Assembly: GCA_951394405.1 (NCBI GenBank)
Contig: OX596338.1
Coordinates: forward strand, 1,674,001 to 1,738,000
Reading direction: 5' to 3'
From: Coprinellus micaceus
Taxonomy: Eukaryota > Basidiomycota > Agaricomycetes > Agaricales > Psathyrellaceae
DNA length: 64,000 nucleotides
Shown here in pieces: positions 47,990 through 58,636 of the stretch (position 1 is the first letter of the stretch; each line of letters begins with the position of its first letter). A program made the translations under genes and the position numbers. The notes below the pieces were generated by a model. The model saw only the letters and a list, made by a program, of their open reading frames with translations. It made no database searches and was not told where the DNA came from.

Positions 47990-48030
47990 TGGGCTTCCAA
48001 GACGTTTGTCTTGTGGGGGTGGGCAACGCC
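47990..48030 (+). repeat. Left arm of an imperfect inverted repeat
   Basis: Contains TGGGCTTC (47990-47997) and the 17-mer TGGGGGTGGGCAACGCC (48014-48030). Both boxes recur in inverted order and orientation in the right arm, about 800 bp away. Confidence 0.55.
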
Positions 48031-48778
48031 TGCCAGGCCGACGGCCGATGACTAACGGCACTGCCACCAGATTTCCTGTCCGTACTCACGTCCTGCGCCT
48101 CTGGACTCGTTCACGATGAGATGGGAGAAAGGAAGGCGTGTACCACCATACAGAATGTTTCATGAGTATAAGACAGCGATTTTACGTCCGGCCATGAGGG
48201 TGTAGGTTAGTTAGTCGTACGAAGCGGAGTCCAGGCGGGCAGGTATAGGCACCGGCGACTCACATACCCAACACCACCTGTACAGCACCTCCAGTCTAAT
48301 ATGATAAAATATACACCACGAACGCTTTCTACGAAACATAACGGGACCTAGGAAACGGACTGGGGGCTTTCGACAGGACATGCCGTCAAGAACGCGTCGG
48401 AATCCGCGTTCGGTGCGATTATATAATCCAATTTGCCGCGTTAAAGGGGCTCCTCCGTAAGGTACACATTTTACGGGCAGTAACGCGTTTTCCGCCAAGG
48501 TCGCGTCAGCTATCTGGTACCCTTGACATTTGCGACAAAATGATCGAGGGCGATTTCCCAATTTCGACGGGGAAGGTCGACTTTTGGAGGAGGACCCCCC
48601 TTGAAAATCACAAATTTTTGGATGTCTCTCGATCATTCCTTTCTAAATGTTACAAAACCTATTTTTGTATACTCAGAGTTGTAGAAAAGGCGTTGTGCAG
48701 CCCACAAAGTGTACCGGACCTCTTTCGCTGAAGAGTTGGCGGAACGCAAACAAAGCCAAACATCACCAGCCTTTTGCG

Positions 48779-48826
48779 GGCGTTGCCCACCCCCATGTCT
48801 TGTTCCTTTCGAAGGTCAGAAGCCCA
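48779..48826 (-). repeat. Right arm of an imperfect inverted repeat
   Basis: The exact reverse complement of the left-arm 17-mer lies at 48779-48795 and that of its 8-mer at 48819-48826. The spacing between boxes differs by seven bases between arms. The enclosed ~750 bp have no transposase-like frame, so a non-autonomous element is possible. Confidence 0.55.
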
Positions 48827-49893
48827 TTGGTGTGAGGGGCTAAAGCCAAACAGTCGGAGAATAACGGAACACACCATCATTCAAACGTTCATCTATTCTA
48901 CTCCTCGCCACTAGACTTGCCATTCCCGGGTACTGTCCTAGGGTTGCCATCCTCAAGATAGTCACGAATCAAAAATCAAACCTATCTTTACACCTTCCAG
49001 GAACCCGTGGCCTAAAAAGTTGGAGTGAGTGGTTACCAAACGCATCCATCTCGCCTCCTATCACAAGCCTTGCACATACCGAACCGCTTATCGTGCCTTC
49101 TCAACTCCCCTCTAGGAAGTGGTGCTTGGATTTGGCCTGGACACATGCCACGGCCGTGTATTCCTCAGGAAGCTGACATCCACGGCGCCTGTTACCAGGT
49201 GGGAGCACGAGGCTCACATGCCCGGATCTGGATTGGGTCCAAGCACACAGCAGTTAAACGGCCAGTACAACCCTCGTTTGGACAGGGGTGTCCCCTCTGG
49301 CGGTGTGCAATTTGCGAAGTCGGCTCGGAGACGGTGGGCGGTACTCTTCTGGTGCATTCCTCGGCCGTGGATCCCCTCTACCCAATTGAACAGTCGGTCC
49401 CGCCAGTTGAGGCGGTGATGCCGTCCATTCCTTACTGCGCAGGTCCACAGTCCAGTACACTGTTTCACCCTGCAGAGCATGACGAATCACTTTCCATCAT
49501 TGCTTGGACTCTGCTCGGTGCACGGTCGGGTCGCCGCTTTAGCGCCCAAGGAGCTGGAATCTCGAGCTAATCAGGAAAGCTGTGTCTAGTTTCCCGATGC
49601 AGCGGATTTCGTCACCATGCAAACCTCAATTCGCCACATGCGTTTTGGCGCACACACCTGGAGCTGATGTCGCCGCCCGCATTCCGGAAATATCGCTCGG
49701 AATGCAGTTCACAGCACTTGTCGTCATGTCTGTGGCCAGTTCCGAGGCACCTCCTCCGGCGCAACAGGCTCAGAGATCGACTGTCGGCGGTTGCGATCCT
49801 TTGACCCCCTAAAACGGCTGGTAGTTGTCGAGACAAGGGCGGTGCGGGTGACGCGCGGGACCAACACACCATACCTGTGCCGATGCATTGGGG

Positions 49894-49900
49894 TATAAAT
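49894..49900 (+). promoter_or_regulatory. TATA box of the first DUF6699-like gene
   Basis: TATAAAT, 103 bp upstream of the ATG at 50003; correct distance for a start site near 49925 and a short leader. Confidence 0.6.
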
Positions 49901-50002
49901 AGGTATGTCAGACTCGAATCCAAATTACATTATCTATTTCCCTCTCCTATAAAACCAACCCCCAGCCATACCTCAACCACACCACCAATACCCATCTCAG
50001 GA

Positions 50003-50776
50003 ATGACAGGATTCTTCGGCAGGAAGAAAGTCAGGTTCTCGAGAACCTCAACAGTTCATCGCCCCAAGACCCCTCAACTCGTTCCAGGGGGATTCTCTCC
50101 CGCGTCATCGGCTGGCCCGTTGACGCCCCCAGACCCGTATATTGGCCTACCAGGGCCGACTCCATACAACTACTACCCTCCGGCGCCTTACCATGGGCAA
50201 GCCCCGGTGAAGTATACTTCCCCGGCGGTTGGGTACTATCAAGGCCCACCTCCCGCAGTACCCCCTTCCTCGAACTCTCCTTCCTCAACGCGTGTTTCGC
50301 TTCACCGTTACTTGGAACACAACTCGAACCCACCAATTAAATTTGACCTCATTGATCGTCCCTCCACGGCATCGCGGAGCGGCCATCACATCTCCTCCTC
50401 CACGCTCTCGGAACCAGCGACGAACCCCCCGATGCACAGTATCGCCATCCACTCTCCATACTTCCCCTCGTCCTGGGAGTTCGCTATCGTTGCGTCGAAC
50501 AGACCCTACGTGACACTCTACGACGTTCTTGACCAGTTGCACACGCAGCTCAGGTTAAACATCTCGAAAGGCGACTTTGACCGGTGGTCCTCTTCTGACA
50601 AGTCGAGGGCAACGACCTCGTACGAGCATCGCTACCGGAGGTACCACAGCCAAGACGAGTACCTCAAGGAGAAGGCTGGAGGCATGAAGAGGATTGACTT
50701 CCTCATGGAGCGCACCAAGTTCCTCGGCATCTCCAAGCCCAGGCGCGGGGAGGCCTTCATCCTCAACGCTGGATGA
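50003..50776 (+). CDS. DUF6699-like protein A
   Basis: Single-exon gene, 257 residues. The N-terminal half is low-complexity, rich in Pro, Ser, Tyr and Gly (PPAPYHGQAPVKY and similar). The C-terminal half holds the folded part: a strand before NRPYVTLYDVLDQLHTQLRLNISKGDF, a variable linker with many charged residues, then GGMKRIDFLMERTKFLGI. The same strand-helix plan, [x]-TV-x-x-VLD-x4-[F/Y], a second box, then R-x-D-x-L, recurs in the two genes at 55.6 and 57.2-58.4 kb, which I take as one family, DUF6699, common in Agaricomycetes and of unknown function. The frame is open upstream, but the TATA box at 49894 makes the ATG at 50003 the likely start. Confidence 0.68.
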   Translation: MTGFFGRKKVRFSRTSTVHRPKTPQLVPGGFSPASSAGPLTPPDPYIGLPGPTPYNYYPPAPYHGQAPVKYTSPAVGYYQGPPPAVPPSSNSPSSTRVSLHRYLEHNSNPPIKFDLIDRPSTASRSGHHISSSTLSEPATNPPMHSIAIHSPYFPSSWEFAIVASNRPYVTLYDVLDQLHTQLRLNISKGDFDRWSSSDKSRATTSYEHRYRRYHSQDEYLKEKAGGMKRIDFLMERTKFLGISKPRRGEAFILNAG

Positions 50777-51681
50777 GCCTCTAACTGTGGTTGTGTGCCC
50801 ACCGACTGCCCCTAACCCTGGAACAAATTCCTTTCCCCGAGTCAACCAGCCCTCCCTTTCCAGCTCGACTTGGGTCTCATAAGCCCACCTCAGCTGCGCT
50901 TATCGCAAGACACCCATTCAGGGATACGTACTCGTTAGTCAATCTGACGAGATACGCAGCTTAACAGCAACCCCTGATTGCCTTGCCTTCAGTGCTTCGT
51001 ATGGTGCCGTGGTGTTTCGCCGTTTCCTCTCCCTCCCTCTCCGCCCCTCTATGTCCCACCTCACCCCTGACTCCTACTCTTCCTCCTCCTGTCTCCCCCT
51101 TCCACGCCTTCGCACCATGGTCATCACACCCACTCCCCTATGTACTCGCCGGGCGCCGATATCGAAGACGACCTTCATTTTAGGCATCTTCTTCGCCGAG
51201 CGTTTAGGCTAAACTTCCCGTTCCAACATTCAATTGGTGGAGCTTACTTTGGACAGAATCGTTCTTGGATACACGCACATGCTTCTTTCGCTATCCATTT
51301 CCGTCCAATGTCCCCTGTAGCTATTTGGTTACCTACAGTTTCTTCCCGAGCGCGCTTTTAATGGTCCTCGGTCACGAGTTCTTGACGACCCCCATATCGT
51401 CCCAAATGTTTTACGACCTCTCTCACGCATTACCACGCACCCATATCGTACCCTTTATACGCCTCTTTACAACGATTAGCAAGATATACACATAATGACC
51501 TCATATTCCGAGCGCTCCGACCAGCGCCTAATATTAAATCGAGGCGCAATCATCGATGCCGTGTCCATAACCTGGAAATTCAGATGTAGGTACTGAAAGT
51601 GCTGAAGCGCACAGTGCTTGAACAAACAGAATTGCTATCGGTGTGCCAATGCTCTATAGACAAGTCCGCGAATGAGTGCAT
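50777..51681. other. Intergenic, convergent 3' ends; pyrimidine-rich
   Basis: 905 bp between the DUF6699-like A stop and the KEX2 stop. Strong C/T tracts at 51030-51120. No gene seen. Confidence 0.5.
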
Positions 51682-54598
51682 CTATTGGGATCTCGACGCA
51701 TGTTCCCAACTCTCTCCCAAACTGCTGCTACCATTTGGACTCGGCGGGCCCCTGCTGCCCTCTCCCTCTTCTGATGACTCCTCCGAACCTGACAAACCCG
51801 TGGTTGTACCTCTTTTTACAGGACTATTGGGTTCGTCTCGGTACAATGGCGCAGCCGTTGTGAGTGCAGCTGACTGTTCATCGTCATCCAAGAAACCAGA
51901 ATGGAATCCAAGATTCGACCCCCCAACGCTAGTTCCTCCACCCGCCTGCCTCACCACAACCCTATTCAATGCCGTACTCTCATCCCCATACTCATCATCG
52001 TCATCCGACAACTCCCCAAACGCATCATACAACTCCCTTGTTGTGCGGGTTCCGCCTGTCAGGCCACCACCTCCTCGAGCAGTCATGGACACCTCCTCTC
52101 CAGCCAGTGCGCTGTAGTGCGAGGTGCCGGAGACGCGCGACACGCGCCGCTTCCAGAGGAAGACGCCGATGCCCAGGCCAAAGACGGCTACAGCGCCGAG
52201 GGCGGCAAAGAACCATTTCTGGCTTGTGACCAGCTTTGACATACCGGGAAACCATCCCTCGTCAGCAGTGGGTATACTTGTGCTCGTTGCACTTGGGCCG
52301 GTTGGTGTGGTGGTTGAGGTCACGGCCCCAATGGTTTGAGTGGCACCAGCTGTTGGGGTATGTAGTGCTTTGGTCGTCGTGGCTGCGGGTGGAAGTACGG
52401 GAGGGCGGACGTCCTTTGGCGGCAGCAGGTATTCGTCGCTCGGTTGGAGGTCAAACTGAACTGCCCGAGACGGGTCTATTGTACTCCCCCAGAAAACCAT
52501 ATTCCATCCCAAGAAGAGTCCATGATGTTCCTCCGACTGCTGGTCAGAGACTCGAATCGTCCAGTTCCCAGCTGGGTCTTCTCCCCTACGATGCAATATA
52601 TAGTAAGTGACCGCCTTCAGCGTGACACAGGACATGGTACTCACCAATGCTTGACACTCATGAAAGTCCAGCCGGGGAAACCGGAGTCAGAAGAGTCCGA
52701 ACGACGCCGCCTCGCCAAGACACTCTTGACCCCATTGGGGCTCATAATCTCGACTTCGACTTCTCCTCGTCGAGTATGATTAATCCAAACCTTTACGTTT
52801 ATATGCTCCAGCCTTTCGAAATTCCGTTCGAGGGCCATTTCCTTGGTGATTGTAATCGTACTGTTAACACCTCCAGCGCCGATAGGCGTACCACCTGAAT
52901 ACGTCCCATTGGTATCCACAGTCCCATTGTCGAGGCGAACAGTTGGCGTGTCAAACCAGGCTTGGGGTTTGACCAGCTTCCATGTTTGTGCAGCCTTGAC
53001 GTACTTCTCAGCATCCAGGGCGCCAAATCCGTACCTGTAGCTGTAGTAGCGGTCCCCGACAGTCTGTTCCCAGTCCTCATCGTTGGGATTGATCCTTTTG
53101 GCTGTCTCCACGCAAAGATGTTGGACGTCGCGCCATGTGAGCTCGGGTCTAGGGACTGTTTAGCCCGACAATGGAAACCAATATGGTTGTGTACTTTACC
53201 TAGCTTGTAGAGCTAGAGCGAGAACACCAACAGCGTTCGGCGCGGCTGCAGAAGTTCCACCATGGGAATGTGTGCAATGATTCTTCCCCTTATCTGTGGT
53301 AACCTGAGGAAGGTCAATAGGGGAAGTAGCAACTATAACTCCTCTACTCACGATATGTTTGCCATCTCCCGAGCTATATGCGACGATCATATTGGCTGCG
53401 CACGCTTCTGAGTAGTATGGGTGGTTGCCCCTGTGATCCACCGCAGAGACTGTAACCGAGTAGATACTGTTGGTATAACCGTCGAAGTTGCATTGGTCCC
53501 CTTGAGCAGCACCATTGCCAGAGGCGAAGACGAAGATAGACCCCTTGCCCGACCTCCCTCTGTTGATTCCATTGACCACTGCTTTCTTGATAATATAGCT
53601 AGGTCCTTCCATAGAGACCCCGTTGTCTGGAGGTCCCCAGCTACAGCTGTATATTGACACATTCTGGTACCCGTAGTTGAGGGCTGCAGCTTCGTCGACG
53701 TCCGTGATGGGTCCGGATAGAATTCGTACACCGGCAACCTTCGAGTCGTAGGCAATGCCGACCCCGCATGCGTTGTTCTTCGAAGCAGCGACCTGACCTG
53801 CGCACCGTGTGCCATGGTGGTCATCCGAGTTTTTGGGTCTTGGTAGGGGTTCGTGGTCGTTGTAATCGTACGAGTCTTCGGCATCCTGATGAGCGAAGTC
53901 AACCCTTCGCTCGGTAGGTAAAACAATGGAATACGCACAAAGTTGTCCTTCAAATCCTCGCTCTCGAATTCAAGTCCATCATCGATAATTGACGATATAA
54001 TTCCCTTCCCAGTGAATCCCATATCCCACACAGGCACCACATTCATCATGTGTTCCGGCGACTCGTCGTTGACTAGGTGCCACTGGTCGGGGAAGAGAGG
54101 GTCCTGGATTTTCAGACGGGCGGCTATGCCGCGAGCTGAAGTAGGCGATGGCGGTTTCTCGTCCTCCGGCCTTATTGGTGGTGGTGCACGCTTTGATCGT
54201 CTTCGTAGCGTCTGTTTCTCGAGAAACGGTACCGAGTCGACAACTCTCTGTGCATTGCGTGTCGAGTCCGACCGTGCAACCACATGGGTTTCCGCCAGGT
54301 GTTTCAATTGCCGGTATTTTTGAAGAACAGGGTCAGCTGTGTCTTCACTGCGCGAATATATTGCGTGGACATCCTTCGGTCTCCTGACTATCCAGTGGTT
54401 TGGGATTTCCCCTGCCGGTTCCACCAGCTCGACCCCAAGCGCAGCAGCAACATCGTCCAGCGATGCACCATCGAGAGGCTTGGACTTGTGCTCGACAACG
54501 TAGTAGTTGTGGGTGTCGTAGAAACGCTTTGTGGGCTTGGTTGATATGAGTGATATATTGAAAAGCAGGAGAGCGAGGACTGCCTGAGGAAGATGCAT
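51682..54598 (-). CDS. KEX2: Kexin-type subtilisin protease (proprotein convertase)
   Basis: Golgi serine protease that cleaves secreted precursors after Lys-Arg or Arg-Arg. Five exons (53939-54598, 53352-53885, 53200-53303, 52645-53148, 51682-52585) give 901 residues. It has a signal peptide (LPQAVLALLLFNISLIS), a prodomain ending in a multibasic LRRRSKR self-cleavage site, and the catalytic triad: Asp in IIDDGLEFESEDL, His in DDHHGTRCAGQVAA, Ser in HGGTSAAAPNAVG; the oxyanion-hole Asn lies in FASGNGAAQGD. A P domain follows (GEVEVEIMSPNGVKS, GNWTIRVSD), then a Ser/Thr-rich stalk, a membrane helix (WFFAALGAVAVFGLGIGVFLW) and an acidic cytosolic tail that includes possible Tyr-type sorting signals (ELYDAF). 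All parts of a full-length kexin are present. Confidence 0.95.
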
Positions 54599-55578
54599 CC
54601 TGACGCAGAGAGTGGGCAAGAAGAGCCTGGTCAAGACGAACGTGAACGCCTGAATCTTGACCCGTGGCCATAATTGCAGCACCGCCACCGCTAATGATCC
54701 CTGATCTCTTTCAAGTTCTTCCGTCCATGCTCTCCAGGACCGTTCTGTGGAGGGTCCGACAGTCATACACCCTTCTGCCGACCCACCGCGAGTGTGAGCC
54801 CAAGCAGCTTCCTCGTCGCCACTACCTAGATCCAATGCACTCAATAGGCCAAGGGGAACCGACGAAGCTTCGCCTCTTGACGCGACCACAACTTTTGAAT
54901 CAGCGGGTAACAACAAGGACTATACCGACACGAGCTGTGGGGACGACAACCACCACTGGGCGGTACCTATCGGGGGGAAGGTCGAGACAGCAGGCACACA
55001 CACCGTGCGCGACGGGGAGAATTGATGTTTTCTTTGGTGCGTGCGAAGCCAACGGTTGGCTGATACAGGCCTCATCCACTCGCTTGATGAAGACGGAATT
55101 CTCAGAAGCGCAAACAAAGGCACCTCAACTGCCACCACCCCAAGTTCGCCGGTGAGTACACGATAAAGAGGGTTACAATAGGCAAGGGAACACCTGGTCC
55201 TTGCCGCCAGGCTATGGGCCTGCCCCGGATCGGAATAAGCGCCCACAACCCGTCAAGGCCTTTGTCCATCGGTTGCGATGATGCGTGTCGTCACGGCGAT
55301 TACGCCCCATTTGTTTTTATCGTCTCGAGTCGTTGACTGAACGGGGTGCTCCGGAGCCCACAACACCAGGAAATCGCACTTCAAAGAGCCTGTCACCGGA
55401 TCAACGCCCATGTGCCACCCAAGGAGAAGGGTATATACCGAAGTGTCGATAAGGATGTTGATATCCCCCCTTCGTCTGCATTATGCTTCTTTTCTTCTAG
55501 GGATCCGACCCCTACCATTCTATCTCGTATATCGAACCGTTGATCCCAGCCAGGCTGGACCCACGTTTTGGCGCAGCG
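54599..55578. other. KEX2 promoter to DUF6699-like B promoter
   Basis: 980 bp between divergent starts. Short frames on both strands show no motif. The right end holds a TATA element at 55432. Confidence 0.5.
55432..55437 (+). promoter_or_regulatory. TATA-like element of the second DUF6699-like gene
   Basis: TATATA, inside the palindromic GGTATATACC, about 145 bp upstream of the proposed ATG at 55579. Confidence 0.45.
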
Positions 55579-56577
55579 ATGCAGGCATCATTCGGTTATC
55601 CTTGCCTACATGGCCCCTGCCAATGGGCAGTCTCGGGTTCGGCCCCAGCCCATTCCCCCGCTTGGACCAACCCTCGAATGTTCGCCAACCCGCAGACATA
55701 CCCACCAAGGGGACATATCCCATGGTCTCCATGGCCGTCCGCCACTCCGCACCTTCCTTCCCCAATTTCAACGCCCACGGTCTTCGTACCACAAATTGTT
55801 GTTCACAGCGCACCACCAGCCACCCCGCTATGCCTTCCACCTGAAGTAATCGCACGAACCCCCGTATGGCCGCCCGAGCAGACACCATTGCCTCCTGTAC
55901 CCTACAATCCAGTGCCGTGGGGTTTCCCGGAACCTCCTCCTGTCTTCGAAGCCGGAACTTTCCCCGCACAGCCAATGTTGGCAGGGATCCCAATCCGCTT
56001 GCACCCTCACCTTATATTCAACCCCGTCGACCCTAGCGTCCCTGTTCTCATGTGGGACATCGTTCAGGCAGCCGAACTTGCAAGGGTCGTTGGGGGACGG
56101 GGTCTACTAGTCCCACTTGACCTCAAGGCGTCGGCCACCACCCCGAAAGCGAAGAAGATGTACGTTTCCTCAGACACGCCGTACCTCGAGTACTGGATGA
56201 AGCGATGGGGTCCCATCTTGATTGAGAAGACCGACGAGATCACAGTCCGCGACGTCCTCGACGCAATCCACGAGTACTTCCAGCAGCCATTGGTGGAGGA
56301 GGACGTCGAGGCCCTGGAAGCGAGTTCTCCCGAGAACATGGAGAGGGTACGGACAGCGGCAGGGTTCCGGATCCGACAGTCGTATGATATGTTGCCCGCA
56401 GTTTCAGCACGCCAGGGCCTTAGGAGGTCGGACGTACTAGGAGGGCTGAGACGATTCCAGGGGATGAGGGTGGTGATCTTCAGCGATCGGACATGGAAGG
56501 TGTACCTCTCCCTATCCATGGGCCCAGTTCCCGACCTCGTGTCAGGTCGTGGAGGGCATATCAGACCAACTTTGTGA
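55579..56577 (+). CDS. DUF6699-like protein B
   Basis: 332 residues in one exon from the first in-frame ATG. The first ~130 residues are Pro-rich. The folded part opens with IRLHPHLIFNPVDPSVPVLMWDIVQAAEL, the typical start of this family, and then a variable region with PYLEYWMKRWGPILIEKTDEITVRDVLDAIHEYFQQPLVEEDVEAL, a charged helix, LRRSDVLGGLRRFQGMRVV and a closing strand TWKVYLSLS. This is the most complete of the three family members here. Function is unknown. The frame is open a little upstream, but only non-ATG codons occur there. Confidence 0.72.
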   Translation: MQASFGYPCLHGPCQWAVSGSAPAHSPAWTNPRMFANPQTYPPRGHIPWSPWPSATPHLPSPISTPTVFVPQIVVHSAPPATPLCLPPEVIARTPVWPPEQTPLPPVPYNPVPWGFPEPPPVFEAGTFPAQPMLAGIPIRLHPHLIFNPVDPSVPVLMWDIVQAAELARVVGGRGLLVPLDLKASATTPKAKKMYVSSDTPYLEYWMKRWGPILIEKTDEITVRDVLDAIHEYFQQPLVEEDVEALEASSPENMERVRTAAGFRIRQSYDMLPAVSARQGLRRSDVLGGLRRFQGMRVVIFSDRTWKVYLSLSMGPVPDLVSGRGGHIRPTL

Positions 56578-57227
56578 TCCCCCCGGTTTTACGACCCATC
56601 TCACGAACAATAGATACGATTGTAGACCTTATTCACAATGTGCCAGCCCTTGGTGTGGGTGGACATTAATAGGGCCTTTCGTTTTCCTTGCTTAGCGTAA
56701 ATGCCGGCGCCTAAGGATTATGATAGAAGCGCCGAACTATCCCACGGCAAGAAGCTCATTCCCGATATCACGATAGCAGCAGGCCGTATCTTGGTTTTCC
56801 TCGCCAAAACACAGACCATATGCTAACCTTCACAGTAAACACAGGCCAATTCATCCCCGGCTACTAGTTTCCTCCCCCGCTGGCATACGCCAGCGTTGGA
56901 CCTACAAACACTCATTCCACTGGCAGGAGGCTCAGCTTCTCCGGCGCTATCATCTCTTGTCCTCGTAACCGCGGACGAGGCTATTGTTCCGCCCACAGTG
57001 CGACGGGGGCGTTACTACGCTATGTTGTCTTGTTACATGAATTTGTTGTGTTCGTGTAGTCCGTCTCTGGGGAGGACCGAACGGGAATAATAGCAGTCTG
57101 CCGCAGGAGTTACAACGTCCTGTGTGGGCACAATGCTTTGCTTGATAAAAGGTACCCCTGGGGACATGGGCCCGCCCTTAAATTCTACGAATACTCCGGC
57201 GGCCCCGCCAAATTTCACCTAGTATAA
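56578..57227. other. Intergenic, DUF6699-like B to C
   Basis: 650 bp, no gene seen. A 64-codon plus-strand frame at 56896-57090 has no support. Confidence 0.5.
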
Positions 57228-57228
57228 A
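57223..57228 (+). promoter_or_regulatory. TATA-like element overlapping the proposed start of DUF6699-like C
   Basis: TATAAA whose last A is the first base of the candidate ATG at 57228. If this is a working TATA box, transcription would begin near 57255 and the true start codon would lie further in. Confidence 0.35.
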
Positions 57229-58431
57229 TGACCTGGGGAAGATCTCGCTCGGCCTCACTCCCAAGCAAATACTGTGAGTGACTCACGAGTAAAAGGGCCC
57301 TCAAGGCTCACACAGTGCCGTAGATATTAATCACCACCACCACTACTACCAGACACCAGGTAAGGAGTCATTTCAATCCGTGCGTGTGCGTTCGCTTACG
57401 CTCTTCCACATCCAGCAGCAACACCCCAACAGCTCCCAACACCAGCCTCAACTCCGTGGAGGGGCCTTGCTGGTCTACCTTCTGTGTATAGTCAGGGGAC
57501 TCCAGCTCTTGTATCCCAGCCGACGCAACTAAATGCCCCTGCTGTGGTACCGCAAGCCCCAGTCTGGTCAACACCAGCTGTATGTACATGGCTTGGGACG
57601 CCAATGTCCACCTCTGCTCCACTCACGAGCATAACACCCGCGGCAGTCGTGGAGCCACTCCCGCATGGCACCCCACAAGTGCTGTCGGTGTTCAACACAG
57701 GGTCTGTGGGGCCCTTGACACCATCCTCGTCGTTTCTATCAACGCCATTTCCATCCACGCCATCCAGCTCGTTCTCGTTTTCCTCCGGTCTTTGCCTCGA
57801 GCCACATCGCAGGACCAGGACCAAGGCTCGCAGAAACCGCGGGGAAGCGATGAAGCCGACTCAGGGCCATCCCCTACACTTGAACCTCACAAACATAGAG
57901 TGGGACATCCGCACACCTCCCACAGAAGGCGTCTTTTGGACGGATTCAGGCGATCTAGATAAACTTCGCAACAACGCACTGGCGATCCTCCCGTGGTACT
58001 CGCGCGCCCGCATCGTGATGTGCTTTGATGTCGGGAGCTTCCAGGCGGATTGGGCGACGAAGACCACCCTCGCGTACTTCAGCAACTATCATAACTCCGG
58101 AGGCCACCTGTGGGCATGGGCGGTTGCCTTGCCATCGGAGAACGAACCCCTTACCGTGAAGGCAGTCCTCGACGTCATGCAAAGCTTCTGGTATGAACCA
58201 CTCGCCCAAAACGAGGTCCAATACGCCACGACGATGGGACTCTACCAACCAGCCATTTATGCGAATGCGGCGAGGGCTGCGATTGTTGGGGAGCATTGGA
58301 GTTTCAGGGACGATGCACGTTTGAGGCGGATTGATTTGCTTGGTAGGAGCATTGTGTTCAAGGGCTTCTCCATAAGCCGCATGGATGGGGATCATATTAT
58401 ACTGGTGTATACCTTGCATTGGAATCCTTGA
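57228..58431 (+). CDS. DUF6699-like protein C (start uncertain)
   Basis: Proposed as two exons (57228-57273, 57416-58431), 353 residues. The second exon is open without an ATG until 57604, and the upstream exon joins it in the right phase through a GT-AG intron of 142 nt. Alternatively translation starts at 57604. The N-terminal half is Pro/Ala/Thr-rich. The folded part starts HPLHLNLTNIEWDIRTPP and continues HLWAWAVALPSENEPLTVKAVLDVMQSFWYEPLAQNEV, then LRRIDLLGRSIVFKGF and the strand HIILVYTLHW. The order of blocks matches proteins A and B. Function is unknown. Confidence 0.6.
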
Positions 58432-58543
58432 ACCCATGCCAAATCTGCCAAATGGCTTTTTATGTTGTGCCAACCGCCGAAGTACTGCGAAGTGGCGTGA
58501 CAAGGCTCTGTCACAACGCACGTGAATCGTCACAAGTGGGTTC

Positions 58544-58617
58544 ACGCGTACCGTGACTAGGGCGCTCTTCAACTCGGACGCGTTGGAATCTGGATCGTCA
58601 CTTGAAGTTAAACGCGT
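58544..58617. promoter_or_regulatory. Three MCB-type ACGCGT boxes upstream of RFA2
   Basis: ACGCGT occurs at 58544-58549, 58578-58583 and 58612-58617, spaced 34 bp apart each time, the last ending 20 bp before the RFA2 ATG. This is the MluI cell-cycle box bound by MBF in yeasts, which drives G1/S transcription of replication genes including RPA subunits. Confidence 0.65.
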
Positions 58618-58636
58618 ACCAGCACTTTCAACGACA

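Larger units (their letters stand above)
47695..50002. other. Gene-poor region with an inverted repeat
   Basis: 2.3 kb without a supportable gene. Frames up to 181 codons exist (49025-49570) but begin without ATG, overlap open frames in other phases and show no motif. The interval 47990-48826 is bounded by an imperfect inverted repeat listed separately. The last 120 bp are the TATA-containing promoter of the next gene. Confidence 0.5.

Noticed and set aside
49025..49570. 181-codon plus-strand frame
   Set aside because: Starts with GTG, overlaps open frames in other phases, no recognisable pattern.
52236..52610. Plus-strand frames opposite the KEX2 tail
   Set aside because: Antisense shadows of the Ser/Thr/Pro-rich stalk; no independent support.
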